Of a stretch of 64,000 nucleotides of DNA, positions 37,358-45,811 are shown in pieces. The translations under genes and the position numbers were made by a program. Within the stretch, counting starts at the first letter, position 1. Every line of letters starts with the position of its first letter. The stretch is taken from assembly GCF_003097515.1 (NCBI RefSeq), contig NZ_CP029188.1:2300001-2364000 (forward strand). Reading direction: 5' to 3'. The stretch is from Streptomyces tirandamycinicus (GTDB lineage: Bacteria > Actinomycetota > Actinomycetes > Streptomycetales > Streptomycetaceae). The notes beneath the pieces were generated by a model. The model was not told the DNA's origin. It did no database searches and saw only the letters and a program-made list of their open reading frames with translations.

Positions 37358-38575
37358 ATGAATGACTGGCCCGATGGATACGGACACGGCAGCCGGGGCG
37401 CGGAACCCGAGGGGCCGCGTGTGATGCGCCATGTGCGGCGACGCCCGATCCCGCAGCAGCCGCAGGGGTACGACGACAGGCACGACGCCCCGTACGACAG
37501 CGGCTACAACACGGGCCAGGTCTACGGTTCACCGTCCGGCAGGGGACGCGGCGGGTACGGCGGTCCCGGCGAACCGCCCGCCTACGGCCGCCCGGCCCCG
37601 GACTGGCGCCGGCGCCTCAAGGTCGGCTCGATCACCGTGCTGGTGCTGGCTCTCGGGGTCTCCATAGGCACCTACTTCTGGGCGGACTCCAAGATGCGCC
37701 GGGAGGTCGACCTCGCCAAGGTCATAGACCGGCCCGAGGAGGGCGACTGCACGACGTATCTGATCGTCGGCTCCGACAGCCGTGAGGGCATGTCCGCGGA
37801 GGACAAGAAGCGCCTGCACACCGGCTCCGCCGACGGCAAGCGCACCGACTCCATGATGATCCTCGCCGCCTGCGGCAGCGGGAACACCATGATCTCGCTC
37901 CCCCGCGACTCCGACGTGGAGATCCCGTCCTTCGTGGGCTCGGAGTCGGGCAAGACGTTCCCGGCCCAGGGCCGCCGGGTGAAGCTGAACGCGGCGTACG
38001 CGGAGGACGGCCCCGAGCTGCTGGTCCGCACCGTGGAGCACAACACCGGCCTGCGGATCGACCACTACGCGGAGATCGGCTTCGCCGGTTTCGCGAACAT
38101 CGTGGACTCGCTCGGCGGCGTCGAGATGAACATTCCCAAGGCCTTCAAGGACGAGAAGTCCGGTGCCGACTTCCAGGCGGGCACGCAGACCCTGAACGGC
38201 GAGCAGGCCCTGGCCTTCGTCCGAACCCGGTACGCGTTCGCCGGTAGTGACCTGGACCGCACCAAGAACCAGCAGAAGTTCCTCGCCGCGCTGGCCAACC
38301 AGGCAGCGACGCCGGGCACGATCCTCAACCCGTTCAGGCTCTACCCGACGCTGGGCTCGGGCCTGGACACGCTGATCGTCGACAAGGACATGTCCCTGTT
38401 CGACCTGTCGGAGATGTTCTTCGCGATGAAGAGCGTCAACGGCGGCGACGGCACGTCGATGAACATGCCCATCTCCGGCAGCCGCGGCGGCAACCTGGTC
38501 TGGGACAAGGAGAAGGTGCGCCAGCTGACGAACCAGATCAAGAACGACGAGAAGGTCACCGTCACCGCGGACTGA
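37358..38575 (+). CDS. LytR-CpsA-Psr (LCP) family protein 5
   Basis: 405 residues from the ATG at 37358 (MNDWPDGYGHGSRG); a TTG two codons earlier is in frame. The N terminus has Tyr/Gly-rich segments (GYDDRHDAPYDSGYNTG) and a helix at about 89-108. LCP domain: CTTYLIVGSDSREG, ISLPRDSDVEIPSF, DHYAEIGFAGFANIVDSLGGVEMNIP, ALAFVRTRYAF. No LytR_C domain; it ends soon after the core. The fifth LCP within 10 kb. It is diverged from the others and might serve a different polymer. Confidence 0.94.
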   Translation: MNDWPDGYGHGSRGAEPEGPRVMRHVRRRPIPQQPQGYDDRHDAPYDSGYNTGQVYGSPSGRGRGGYGGPGEPPAYGRPAPDWRRRLKVGSITVLVLALGVSIGTYFWADSKMRREVDLAKVIDRPEEGDCTTYLIVGSDSREGMSAEDKKRLHTGSADGKRTDSMMILAACGSGNTMISLPRDSDVEIPSFVGSESGKTFPAQGRRVKLNAAYAEDGPELLVRTVEHNTGLRIDHYAEIGFAGFANIVDSLGGVEMNIPKAFKDEKSGADFQAGTQTLNGEQALAFVRTRYAFAGSDLDRTKNQQKFLAALANQAATPGTILNPFRLYPTLGSGLDTLIVDKDMSLFDLSEMFFAMKSVNGGDGTSMNMPISGSRGGNLVWDKEKVRQLTNQIKNDEKVTVTAD

Positions 38576-38880
38576 GAACGTCACGGTTCGAGCAAGCGGA
38601 CCCGTGCCGGGGCGCCGTGCCGGGGCGCCGGTTCTGCGGGCCCGCGCCGGGGCGCCGTTGCGCGGGCCCGCGGCCGGGTTCCGCCGGCCGGGGCGGTCCC
38701 CGGCCCGGGCGTCCCGTGCCCGGCGGTCAGCTTCCCACCGCGTACGCCACGAAGTCCCCCCATGCCTCGGGGGTGAAGCCGAGCCGCGCCATGGACGGGG
38801 CGGCTCAACGCCTGGACAGTCACTGTCCGTACACGCGGCGCTCTGTTCAGAGTACGAGCGAACCGGCCACGCTGAGTGAT
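38576..38880. promoter_or_regulatory. Gap with perfect 15-base palindrome upstream of the RsbW-like gene
   Basis: 305 bases. The left part has two copies of CCGTGCCGGGGCGCC and GCGGGCCCGC palindromes that may terminate LCP 5 transcription. GGACAGTCACTGTCC at 38814-38828 is a perfect inverted repeat (7-base arms, one centre base) 52 bases before the next start codon, a likely operator. Confidence 0.55.
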
Positions 38881-39321
38881 GTGAACGTGGAAATCACCCG
38901 AACCGAATCTTCCGCTCCTGCCCGGCAGTTCACCGTCCTGCTCTCCCCCACCCGCCGGGGAGCACGGCTCGCCCGGCTGCTCACCAGGGCCCAACTGGCG
39001 TGCTGGGCCATCCCGTCGGAGTCGGCGGCGCGAGTCGTCGCCGAACTGGCCGCCAACGCCGCGCTGCACGGGCGGGTACCGGGCAGGGACTTCCGGCTCC
39101 GTCTCGCCGTCGAGGACGAGGGCGGGCGCCTGCGGATCGAGGTCACCGACACCCGAGGCGACCGGCTGCCGCCCGGCCCCGGGACCCTCACCCCTCCCGC
39201 CGACGGCGCCGAGTCGGGGCGCGGCCTGCTGATCGTCGAAGCGCTCGCCGCACGGTGGGGAGTGATTGCGGGCCCCGTACCGGGCAAGACCGTGTGGGCC
39301 GAGCTCGACCTCGTACCGTGA
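38881..39321 (+). CDS. RsbW-like ATP-binding regulatory kinase
   Basis: 146 residues from the GTG at 38881 (VNVEITRTESSAPAR); a second GTG two codons later is possible and the ribosome site is weak. GHKL ATPase fold: N box in ARVVAELAANAALHG, G1 box EVTDTRGDRLP, G2 box ESGRGLLIVEALAARWG. Such small proteins bind sigma factors or phosphorylate STAS-domain antagonists, and Streptomyces has dozens. No partner gene is adjacent. A perfect palindrome lies just upstream. Confidence 0.87.
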   Translation: MNVEITRTESSAPARQFTVLLSPTRRGARLARLLTRAQLACWAIPSESAARVVAELAANAALHGRVPGRDFRLRLAVEDEGGRLRIEVTDTRGDRLPPGPGTLTPPADGAESGRGLLIVEALAARWGVIAGPVPGKTVWAELDLVP

Positions 39322-39357
39322 ACGGGCCCACCGCCGTCGCGCTCGGTGGTGCGGTGT

Positions 39358-40281
39358 TCAGTGGCGGGGCAGCGCCTCGGCCACGACGGTCTGGGAGGGG
39401 TCGATGGCGGTCCGGCGGTCCTCGATGTCCCACAGGGTGTTCTGCAGCAGTCGGGCCAGGGTCCAGACGGCCGCGCGCCGGCGGTCCAGCCCGAGCGCCT
39501 CGGTCAGCAGGTCGAAGCGGCGCCGCACCACCCGTGGAGCGTCCCCGGTGGCGTGGAGCCTCTCCCAGCCGGTGTCCAGCGCCGGCCACAGGTCGAAACC
39601 CGGGTCACCGACGAGGGGTTCGGGGTCGATGGCCAGCCACGGCTCGCGCTCGGCGGCGAGCACGTTTCCGTAGTGCAGGTCCCAGTGCAGCATCCGGTCG
39701 CCGGGCTCGCCGACCAACTCGGCGACCGCCGACGCCCAGCGTTGCAGCCGCTGCCGGTCCTCGGGGTCCGGCAGGGCGGCTACGGCCGCCGGTACGGACG
39801 CCAGCATGTCGCGCGCGACGTCACCGAGGCCGCGCAGACCCTCCGGTGCCGGGACGGAGTGCAGCCGGGCCATCAGCCCGGCCAGGGTGGTCAGGGCCAC
39901 GTCGTCGTCCCCGACCGACGCCAGTGTGCGTGAGTCGTCCAGGCGCTCCAGCAGCGAGGCGCCGTTCGGCGGGTCGTGGTCGAGCAGCCGTACGATGCCG
40001 TCGCCGTTCCACGCTCGCAGTCCGATCAGCGCGGCGGTCGTCTCCTCGCGGGGCATCTGGAGCTTGAGCGCGGCGCGGGTGCCGTCGGTGCGGCGCACCG
40101 GCACCACCAGTGAGGCCTCGCCGGAGGCGAGGCCTCCGTCGCGCTCCAGCTCCCACCGGTCGAGCAGGTCCGCCACCAGCGCGGGCAGCCGCGCGATCCA
40201 GGCCCGTTCCCCCTCGCCACCGTTCCTCGTGTACGACGCGACCAAGGCGGCGGGGACTTCGATGCCCTGCGGCGAGCTCAT
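39358..40281 (-). CDS. Aminoglycoside/hydroxyurea phosphotransferase family (APH(6)-like) kinase
   Basis: 307 residues from MSSPQGIEVPAALVAS at 40281, with a GGAGGAC site. Kinase fold of the streptomycin 6-kinase and hydroxyurea phosphotransferase family: LVVPVRRTDGTRAALKLQMP (ATP-binding lysine), LLERLDDSRTL, catalytic loop MLHWDLHYGNVLA and metal-binding AIDPEPLVGDPGFDL. The family phosphorylates streptomycin-like compounds or hydroxyurea, but many members are housekeeping with unknown substrates. There is no antibiotic cluster around it, so resistance is only a possibility. Confidence 0.88.
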   Translation of the reverse strand: MSSPQGIEVPAALVASYTRNGGEGERAWIARLPALVADLLDRWELERDGGLASGEASLVVPVRRTDGTRAALKLQMPREETTAALIGLRAWNGDGIVRLLDHDPPNGASLLERLDDSRTLASVGDDDVALTTLAGLMARLHSVPAPEGLRGLGDVARDMLASVPAAVAALPDPEDRQRLQRWASAVAELVGEPGDRMLHWDLHYGNVLAAEREPWLAIDPEPLVGDPGFDLWPALDTGWERLHATGDAPRVVRRRFDLLTEALGLDRRRAAVWTLARLLQNTLWDIEDRRTAIDPSQTVVAEALPRH

Positions 40282-40424
40282 GGGGTGTCCTCCGGGGGAG
40301 TGGGCTTCCCACCGCGGCCACAGGCAGGGCCGGGGGCCATGCGGCGGCTGCTTCGGCATCATGCCCTCGGCGGGGGGACACGGTCATGCCCGGCCCGGAG
40401 ACCGGCGGCCCTCGTCGCAGGACC

Positions 40425-40487
40425 GCGAGGAGCACGACGGGATCGGCGAGGAGCACGACGGGATCGGCGAGGAGCACGACGGGATCG
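40425..40487. repeat. 21-bp perfect tandem repeat, three copies
   Basis: GCGAGGAGCACGACGGGATCG is repeated exactly at 40425, 40446 and 40467, between the kinase start and the end of the carboxymuconolactone decarboxylase-like gene. The period is a multiple of three, but no gene is supported here. Confidence 0.9.
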
Positions 40488-40519
40488 CGACGACGCGGAC
40501 GAGCCCTTCGCCGGTCCGC

Positions 40520-41095
40520 TCAGCCGTGTCCGGTCGGTACCGAGAGGCCGTCATAGGCATCGGGCACCGTCTCGACCGGAACGCCGGTCGTATCGACGAA
40601 GCGCGTCAGCATGGGGAACCACGCCATGATCATGATGGCTCGCGCGGCCATGTCCTGACTGCCGTAGTGCGACACGAGCTCCCGCACCTGGTCGGCGCCG
40701 AGCTTTGCGTCGGCGGCCATGTCGTCGACCATGCGGCACAGCCGCCGGTGCCAGGGCGAGAGCCGGTCCAACTCGTCGTCCAGCACGGCCCGGCTCGCCT
40801 CGCGCGGGAGTCCGGCGGCCTCCGCCAGCACGAAGTGCTGCGGAATCTCGTAGTCCGAGCCGTTCTGGCGGAAGGTGCGCAGCGCGATGACCTCGCGGTC
40901 CGCACCGGGGAACCAGTCCTTTCCGAACATCACGGACAGCAGGGTCCGGTACTCGCGGGCCACTCCGGTTCTGGCGATCATGCGCCACACGTTGAGCGGC
41001 GGCATCGACGCGAGGAACTCCACCGTCTCCGGGGCGAGCTCGTCGTCCGTGGGCAGATCGAGCTTCGGCAGGTTCTCCTGGCGCAGGGTGTGCAT
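40520..41095 (-). CDS. Carboxymuconolactone decarboxylase / AhpD-fold protein
   Basis: 191 residues from MHTLRQENLPKLDLPTDD at 41095, with a GAGAGGAG site. All-helical CMD fold, with IALRTFRQNGSDYEIPQHFVLAEAAGL as the core signature (Glu and His present). The CxxC peroxidase pair of AhpD is missing, so it is not an alkylhydroperoxidase. It may act as a decarboxylase or isomerase on an unknown metabolite. The tail WFPMLTRFVDTTGVPVE is common in actinobacterial members. It lies upstream of the APH-like gene on the same strand across the 21-base repeat. Confidence 0.87.
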   Translation of the reverse strand: MHTLRQENLPKLDLPTDDELAPETVEFLASMPPLNVWRMIARTGVAREYRTLLSVMFGKDWFPGADREVIALRTFRQNGSDYEIPQHFVLAEAAGLPREASRAVLDDELDRLSPWHRRLCRMVDDMAADAKLGADQVRELVSHYGSQDMAARAIMIMAWFPMLTRFVDTTGVPVETVPDAYDGLSVPTGHG

Positions 41096-41606
41096 GACGG
41101 CTCCTCTCTCTCCGCGCCCGGGCCGCACTCCGCGGGTGGCCCCGGGCCATCTCGGCGGCGTCTCCGCGCGGCGACGGCAGGACGAGCGCGACCCGGTCCC
41201 GCTCGTACTCCGCCGTGCACCGCCGCCGTGCACCGCCGCCGTGCTCGGCCGCGCACCGCGCGCACCGCGTGCCCGCCGCCCTCACCGGTCGGTTTGGACT
41301 GCTTGCCGCAGGGACGGTCCGACCCGCCGTCCCGATATCAGGCTGTCCAGACCGGCGGGAGAACTTCAACCGGACTCTCCCCGACCGCCCGCCTCCGGGT
41401 ACAGCGTGCAACGGTGCGTGGCCGCGGCTGACGCAGCGGGCCGCTTGGGCCCCCGCGATCGGCTGCTCTCCGTGAGCACGCGGGCCTCCAGAGTCTCCGC
41501 GTCCCCGCGCCCCGCGCCCCGGCCAACGGAGCAGCGCCCGGCTGATTCCCGCCTACTCACAGGGAGTTCTCAGATCATCCACAGGCGCGGTCCCCACACT
41601 CGCCCC
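41096..41606. other. Divergent gap between CMD-like and YHYH genes
   Basis: 511 bases with no supported gene. GTGCACCGCCGCC is tandemly repeated near 41216-41240. The right end is less GC-rich and carries CACACT at 41595-41600, the candidate -10 box of the YHYH gene. Open frames across this region are extensions of neighbours. Confidence 0.5.
41595..41600 (+). promoter_or_regulatory. -10-like CACACT, candidate leaderless promoter of the YHYH gene
   Basis: CACACT, six bases, then ATG at 41607. No ribosome site. Confidence 0.4.
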
Positions 41607-42602
41607 ATGACACCAGAAGAGACCGATCCGCCCCGCCCCCCACGTCCCTCACGCCGGATCGTCCTGCTCGGGGGCCTCGCCGCCGCCCTGGGCGTGTCCG
41701 CCTGCGGAAGGACCATGGTCACGGGCGTCGCCGACTCCCCCGCGACGACCGGAGCGACCGCTCCCGCCGCCTCCTCCACCGTCGCCTCGACCGAGGTGAC
41801 GGGCAGCTACTCCATCCGCGACAGCACCACCGGGACGGAGATGGACGTCACCGTCAGCGGCGACACCCGCTCCATCCGTGCCAACGGGCTGCCCAACCAC
41901 ACGACGGGCGACTTCCCCAACCCGGGAAACCCGAACACGATATCGGCGCAGTCCTACGCGTTCGAGCTGCCGCGGTACGGCACGAAGGCCCGGGAGCTCA
42001 CGCGTCTCGCCCTGCCCCAGCCCTTCGGTATAGCGATCAACGGAGTGCTCTTCGATCCCCTCGCCGCCGAGTGGTACCAGCGCGACCCGCGGTCCGGCTG
42101 GACGATCGAGGCCATCGGCCCGAAGGGAACCCTGGGCCTGGACGACAACAACGCCCATGTGCAGCCGACCGGCGCGTACCACTACCACGGCATACCCACG
42201 GGGCTCGCGGGCGTACTGAAGTCCACCGCCCACTCGCCGCTGCTCGGCTGGGCCGGCGACGGATTCCCCGTCTACGCCCGCTACGGCTACACCGACCCCC
42301 GGGACCCGGCTTCCGGCATCAGCGACCTGACCCCCTCGTACCGTCTGCGGTCCGGGACCAGGAGCGGCGGGCCCGGCGGGGCCTATGACGGTACGTACAC
42401 CGAGGACTTCGAGTTCGTCGAGGGACACGGCATGCTCGACCAGGCCAACGGGCGCTTCGCGGTCACGCCCGAGTATCCGGACGGGACGTACCACTACGTC
42501 CTGACCGCCGCGTTCCCCTTCGTCCCCCGCTACTTCGCGGGTACCGTCGCGGACAGTTTCGTCAAGGCGGGGGGCGGCCAGGGACCGCGCCCGGGCGCCT
42601 GA
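41607..42602 (+). CDS. Secreted YHYH-domain protein, probable lipoprotein
   Basis: 331 residues from MTPEETDPPRPPRPSRRIV. A twin-arginine-like SRRIVLLGGLAAALG leads to a lipobox-like GVSACG (Cys at about 33), so a Tat-exported lipoprotein is likely. The YHYH domain spans about 110-320, with the naming motif in GAYHYHGIPTG and repeated DGTYHYVLTAAFPFVPRYFAG. Pro-Gly-Asn-Pro and His-rich loops suggest metal binding. The family occurs in many environmental bacteria without a known function. A perfect 13-bp terminator follows the gene. Confidence 0.88.
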   Translation: MTPEETDPPRPPRPSRRIVLLGGLAAALGVSACGRTMVTGVADSPATTGATAPAASSTVASTEVTGSYSIRDSTTGTEMDVTVSGDTRSIRANGLPNHTTGDFPNPGNPNTISAQSYAFELPRYGTKARELTRLALPQPFGIAINGVLFDPLAAEWYQRDPRSGWTIEAIGPKGTLGLDDNNAHVQPTGAYHYHGIPTGLAGVLKSTAHSPLLGWAGDGFPVYARYGYTDPRDPASGISDLTPSYRLRSGTRSGGPGGAYDGTYTEDFEFVEGHGMLDQANGRFAVTPEYPDGTYHYVLTAAFPFVPRYFAGTVADSFVKAGGGQGPRPGA

Positions 42603-42640
42603 CGGCCGTAGTCGACCCGGCGACCCGATGCCGCGGTGTG

Positions 42641-42676
42641 CGGCGCCCCCTTCCCGGTCCGGTGAAGGGGGCGCCG
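42641..42676. terminator. Bidirectional terminator hairpin
   Basis: CGGCGCCCCCTTC (42641-42653) and GAAGGGGGCGCCG (42664-42676) form a perfect 13-bp stem with a 10-base loop between the convergent YHYH and acyl-CoA dehydrogenase genes. Confidence 0.82.
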
Positions 42677-42726
42677 GGGATGGCGCGCGTGCCGTCGTAC
42701 AGCCGGCTCCGGCACGCGGGGACCCG

Positions 42727-43875
42727 CTACGGCAGGTTGCGGGCCATGACGATCCGCTGGACCTGGTTGGTGCCCTCGTAGATCTGGGTGATCTTGGCGT
42801 CGCGCATCATGCGTTCCACCGGGTAGTCGCGGGTGTAGCCGTAGCCGCCGAGGAGCTGGACGGCGTCGGTGGTCACCTCCATGGCCACGTCCGACGCGAA
42901 GCACTTGGCGGCGGCGCCCTGGAAGGTGAGGTCGCCGTCGTTCCGCTCGGACTTGGCCGCGGCCGCGTAGGTCAGCTGGCGGGCGGCCTCGACCTTCATC
43001 GCCATGTCGGCGAGCATGAACTGGACGCCCTGGAAGTCGGCGATCGGCTTGCCGAACTGCCTGCGCTCGCGGACGTAGCCCTTGGCGTAGTCGAGGGCGC
43101 CCTGCGCGATGCCGAGGGCCTGCGCCGCGATGGTGATGCGGGTGTGGTCCAGGGTCTTCATGGCCGTGGCGAAGCCCGTGCCCTCGGCGCCGATGATGCG
43201 GTCGGCGGGGATGCGGACGTTGTCGAGGTAGACCTCGCGGGTCGGGGAGCCCTTGATCCCGAGCTTCTTCTCGGGTGCGCCGAACGACACGCCCTCGTCG
43301 GACTTCTCGACGACGAAGGCGGAGATGCCCTTGGAGCGCTTCTCGGGGTCGGTGACGGCCATCACCGTGTAGAACTCGGACTCACCGGCGTTGGTGATCC
43401 AGCGCTTGACACCGTTGAGGACCCAGAAGTCGCCGTCGCGCACCGCGCGGGTCTTCATGCCGGCCGCGTCGGAGCCCGCGTCCGGCTCGGAGAGGCAGTA
43501 CGAGAACATCGCGTCGCCCTTGGCGAGCGGGCCCAGGTACTTCTTCTTCAGCTCCTCGGAACCGGAGAGGATCACCGGCAGCGAGCCCAGCTTGTTGACC
43601 GCGGGGATCAGCGAGGACGAGGCGCAGACGCGGGCGACCTCCTCGATGACGAGCACGGTCGCGAGCGCGTCGGCGCCGGCGCCGCCGTACTCCTCCGGGA
43701 CGTGCACGGCGTGCAGGTCCGCGGCCACCAGCGCGTCCAGGGCCTCCTGCGGGAAGCGGGCCTCTTCGTCGACTGCGGCCGCGAACGGCGCGATCTTCGC
43801 CTCGGCCAGCGAGCGGACCGTCTCCCTGAGCATGTCGTGCTCTTCGGACGGGCGGTACAGGTCGAAGTCAGGCAC
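42727..43875 (-). CDS. Acyl-CoA dehydrogenase
   Basis: 382 residues from a GTG at 43875 (MPDFDLYRPSEEHDM), with a GGGAGAGAAG site. Flavin enzyme that introduces the alpha-beta double bond in acyl-CoA. FAD and substrate signatures: CLSEPDAGSDAAGMKTRA, WITNAGESEFYTVMA, FGKPIADFQGVQFMLADMA, LLGGYGYTRDYPVERMMRDAKI, with the catalytic glutamate (about 367) in IYEGTNQ. It is of the short/medium-chain or short-branched-chain type by length and Glu position. No other beta-oxidation genes are adjacent. A TTAC-N6-GTAA inverted repeat lies upstream. Confidence 0.95.
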   Translation of the reverse strand: MPDFDLYRPSEEHDMLRETVRSLAEAKIAPFAAAVDEEARFPQEALDALVAADLHAVHVPEEYGGAGADALATVLVIEEVARVCASSSLIPAVNKLGSLPVILSGSEELKKKYLGPLAKGDAMFSYCLSEPDAGSDAAGMKTRAVRDGDFWVLNGVKRWITNAGESEFYTVMAVTDPEKRSKGISAFVVEKSDEGVSFGAPEKKLGIKGSPTREVYLDNVRIPADRIIGAEGTGFATAMKTLDHTRITIAAQALGIAQGALDYAKGYVRERRQFGKPIADFQGVQFMLADMAMKVEAARQLTYAAAAKSERNDGDLTFQGAAAKCFASDVAMEVTTDAVQLLGGYGYTRDYPVERMMRDAKITQIYEGTNQVQRIVMARNLP

Positions 43876-43929
43876 TGTGCTTCTCTCCCTTGGGCGCCAA
43901 GGTCTTTCACTCCCCTGAGCAACTGCTAA

Positions 43930-43943
43930 TTACCGTTAAGTAA
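43930..43943. promoter_or_regulatory. Candidate operator upstream of the acyl-CoA dehydrogenase gene
   Basis: TTAC-CGTTAA-GTAA, an inverted repeat in an AT-rich island 55 bases before the start codon. It resembles sites of TetR-type regulators but matches no consensus that I can name with certainty. Confidence 0.4.
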
Positions 43944-44069
43944 CACAAACTCTAGTGGTCAGGGCCCGCCCAGGCATAGGTGAGCTTGCCGACAGCGGGA
44001 AAATGCCCTCACGCGCTCCCGGTTATGCTCGGGCCCGCAGTCCCTCCGCCCACCCCCAGGAGCAACCCC

Positions 44070-45410
44070 ATGGCCCTCAAGATCACCGTGATCGGCACCG
44101 GGTACCTCGGCGCCACGCACGCAGCGGCGATGGCGGAGCTGGGGTTCGAGGTCCTGGGCCTGGACGTCGTCCCGGAGAAGGTCGCGACGCTGGCCGCGGG
44201 GCGGGTCCCGATGTACGAGCCGGGCCTGGAGGAACTGCTCCACCGCCATGTCGCCGGCCTGGAGGGATCCAGCGGGCGGCTGCGCTTCACCACGTCGTGG
44301 GACGAGCTGGAGGACTTCGGCGGAGACGTCCACTTCGTCTGCGTGAACACCCCGCAGAAGCACGGCGAGTACGCCTGCGACATGTCGTACGTGGACGCCG
44401 CGTTCGCCTCGCTGGCACCTCGGGTGAAGGGCGGCGCGCTGGTCGTCGGCAAGTCCACCGTGCCGGTCGGCTCGGCGGACCGGCTCGCCCGTCTGCTCGC
44501 CGAGCATGCGCCCGAAGGAGTGGACCTGGCCTGGAACCCCGAGTTCCTGCGCGAGGGCTTCGCCGTCCGGGACACCCTGCACCCGGACCGCATCGTGGTG
44601 GGCGTGGACGGCGAGCGGGCCGAGAAGCTGCTGCGCGAGGTGTACGCCACACCGATCGCCGAGGGCTCGCCGTTCGTGGTGACGGACTTCCCCACGGCGG
44701 AGCTGGTGAAGACCTCCGCGAACTCGTTCCTCGCCACGAAGATCTCGTTCATCAACGCCATGGCGGAGGTGTGCGAGGCGGCCGGTGGCGACGTGGTGAA
44801 GCTGGCCGAGGCGATCGGCCACGACGAGCGGATCGGCAAGAAGTTCCTGCGGGCCGGGATCGGCTTCGGAGGCGGCTGCCTGCCCAAGGACATCCGCGCG
44901 TTCATGGCACGCGCCGGTGAGCTCGGCGCCGACCAGGCGCTGACGTTCCTGCGCGAGGTCGACTCGATCAACATGCGCCGCCGCGGTCACATGGTGGAGC
45001 TCGCCCGGGAGGCCGTGGGCGGCGGGTCCTTCCTGGGCACCCGGGTCGCCGTGCTGGGAGCGACGTTCAAGCCGGACTCGGACGACGTCCGCGACTCGCC
45101 GGCACTGAACGTCGCCGGGCAGATCCACCTCCAGGGCGGCCAGGTCACCGTCTACGACCCCAAGGGCATGGACAACGCCCGGCTGGTCTTCCCCACGCTC
45201 GGCTACGCGGACAGCGCACTGGAGGCCGTGCGCGGCGCTGACGTCGTGCTGCATCTGACCGAGTGGCGCGAGTTCCGTGAGCTCGACCCGGCGGCGCTGG
45301 GCGAGGTGGCGTTCCGCCGGATCGTGCTCGACGGGCGCAACGCGCTGGACGGGACGAAGTGGCGCGAGGCCGGCTGGACGTACCGGGCGATGGGCCGGCC
45401 CCGCGCCTGA
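44070..45410 (+). CDS. UDP-glucose 6-dehydrogenase
   Basis: 446 residues from MALKITVIGTGYLGATHAAA at 44070, with an AGGAG site. It oxidises UDP-glucose to UDP-glucuronate with two NAD. N-terminal Rossmann loop GTGYLGATHAAAMAELG, FLREGFAVRDTLHPDRIVVG and the catalytic cysteine in GIGFGGGCLPKDIRAF, followed by GATFKPDSDDVRDSPAL. Full length for the UGDH family. A TATGCT at 44024-44029 may be its -10 box. UDP-glucuronate is a precursor of acidic wall polymers, so it fits the glycan genes of this window. Confidence 0.95.
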   Translation: MALKITVIGTGYLGATHAAAMAELGFEVLGLDVVPEKVATLAAGRVPMYEPGLEELLHRHVAGLEGSSGRLRFTTSWDELEDFGGDVHFVCVNTPQKHGEYACDMSYVDAAFASLAPRVKGGALVVGKSTVPVGSADRLARLLAEHAPEGVDLAWNPEFLREGFAVRDTLHPDRIVVGVDGERAEKLLREVYATPIAEGSPFVVTDFPTAELVKTSANSFLATKISFINAMAEVCEAAGGDVVKLAEAIGHDERIGKKFLRAGIGFGGGCLPKDIRAFMARAGELGADQALTFLREVDSINMRRRGHMVELAREAVGGGSFLGTRVAVLGATFKPDSDDVRDSPALNVAGQIHLQGGQVTVYDPKGMDNARLVFPTLGYADSALEAVRGADVVLHLTEWREFRELDPAALGEVAFRRIVLDGRNALDGTKWREAGWTYRAMGRPRA

Positions 45411-45422
45411 GCAGCCGCCGTC

Positions 45423-45785
45423 TCAGCCGGCGCAGAGGCAGAACGGGTGACCGGCGGGGTCCGCGTAGACGCGGAAGCCGCGTGAGCGGTCGTCGACGTC
45501 CAGCGGCTTCGCGCCGAGCGCCAGCACCCGGGCCTCGGCGGCGTCCATGTCCTCGACGGTCAGGTCGAGGTGGAACTGCTGCGAGGACTCCGGCGACGGC
45601 CATGCGGGAGCGGTGTGCCCCGGGGCCGCCTGGAAGGCGAGCGGCGTGCCCCGGTATCCGGTGAGGGTGACCCAGTCGTCGCCGTCCCGCTCCACCGCGG
45701 CGCCGAGGATCTCTGCGTAGAAGGCGGCGAGTGCGCGCGGGTCGGCGCAGTCCAGGACGACGGTCCCCAGTGTGGCGATGGCCAT
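45423..45785 (-). CDS. VOC (glyoxalase/bleomycin-resistance fold) family protein
   Basis: 120 residues with a GAGAGGAAG site. Two beta-alpha-beta-beta-beta units: IATLGTVVLDCADPRALAAFYAEILG and FHLDLTVEDMDAAEARVLALGAKPL, ending GFRVYADPAGHPFCLC. Actinobacteria have many such single-domain members (often named glyoxalase-like); enzyme or binding role unknown. It is divergent from the CGNR zinc-finger gene and shares a palindromic control region with it, so it is probably that protein's regulated partner. Confidence 0.9.
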   Translation of the reverse strand: MAIATLGTVVLDCADPRALAAFYAEILGAAVERDGDDWVTLTGYRGTPLAFQAAPGHTAPAWPSPESSQQFHLDLTVEDMDAAEARVLALGAKPLDVDDRSRGFRVYADPAGHPFCLCAG

Positions 45786-45811
45786 GGTGCTTCCTCTCGT
45801 ACGGACGGACG

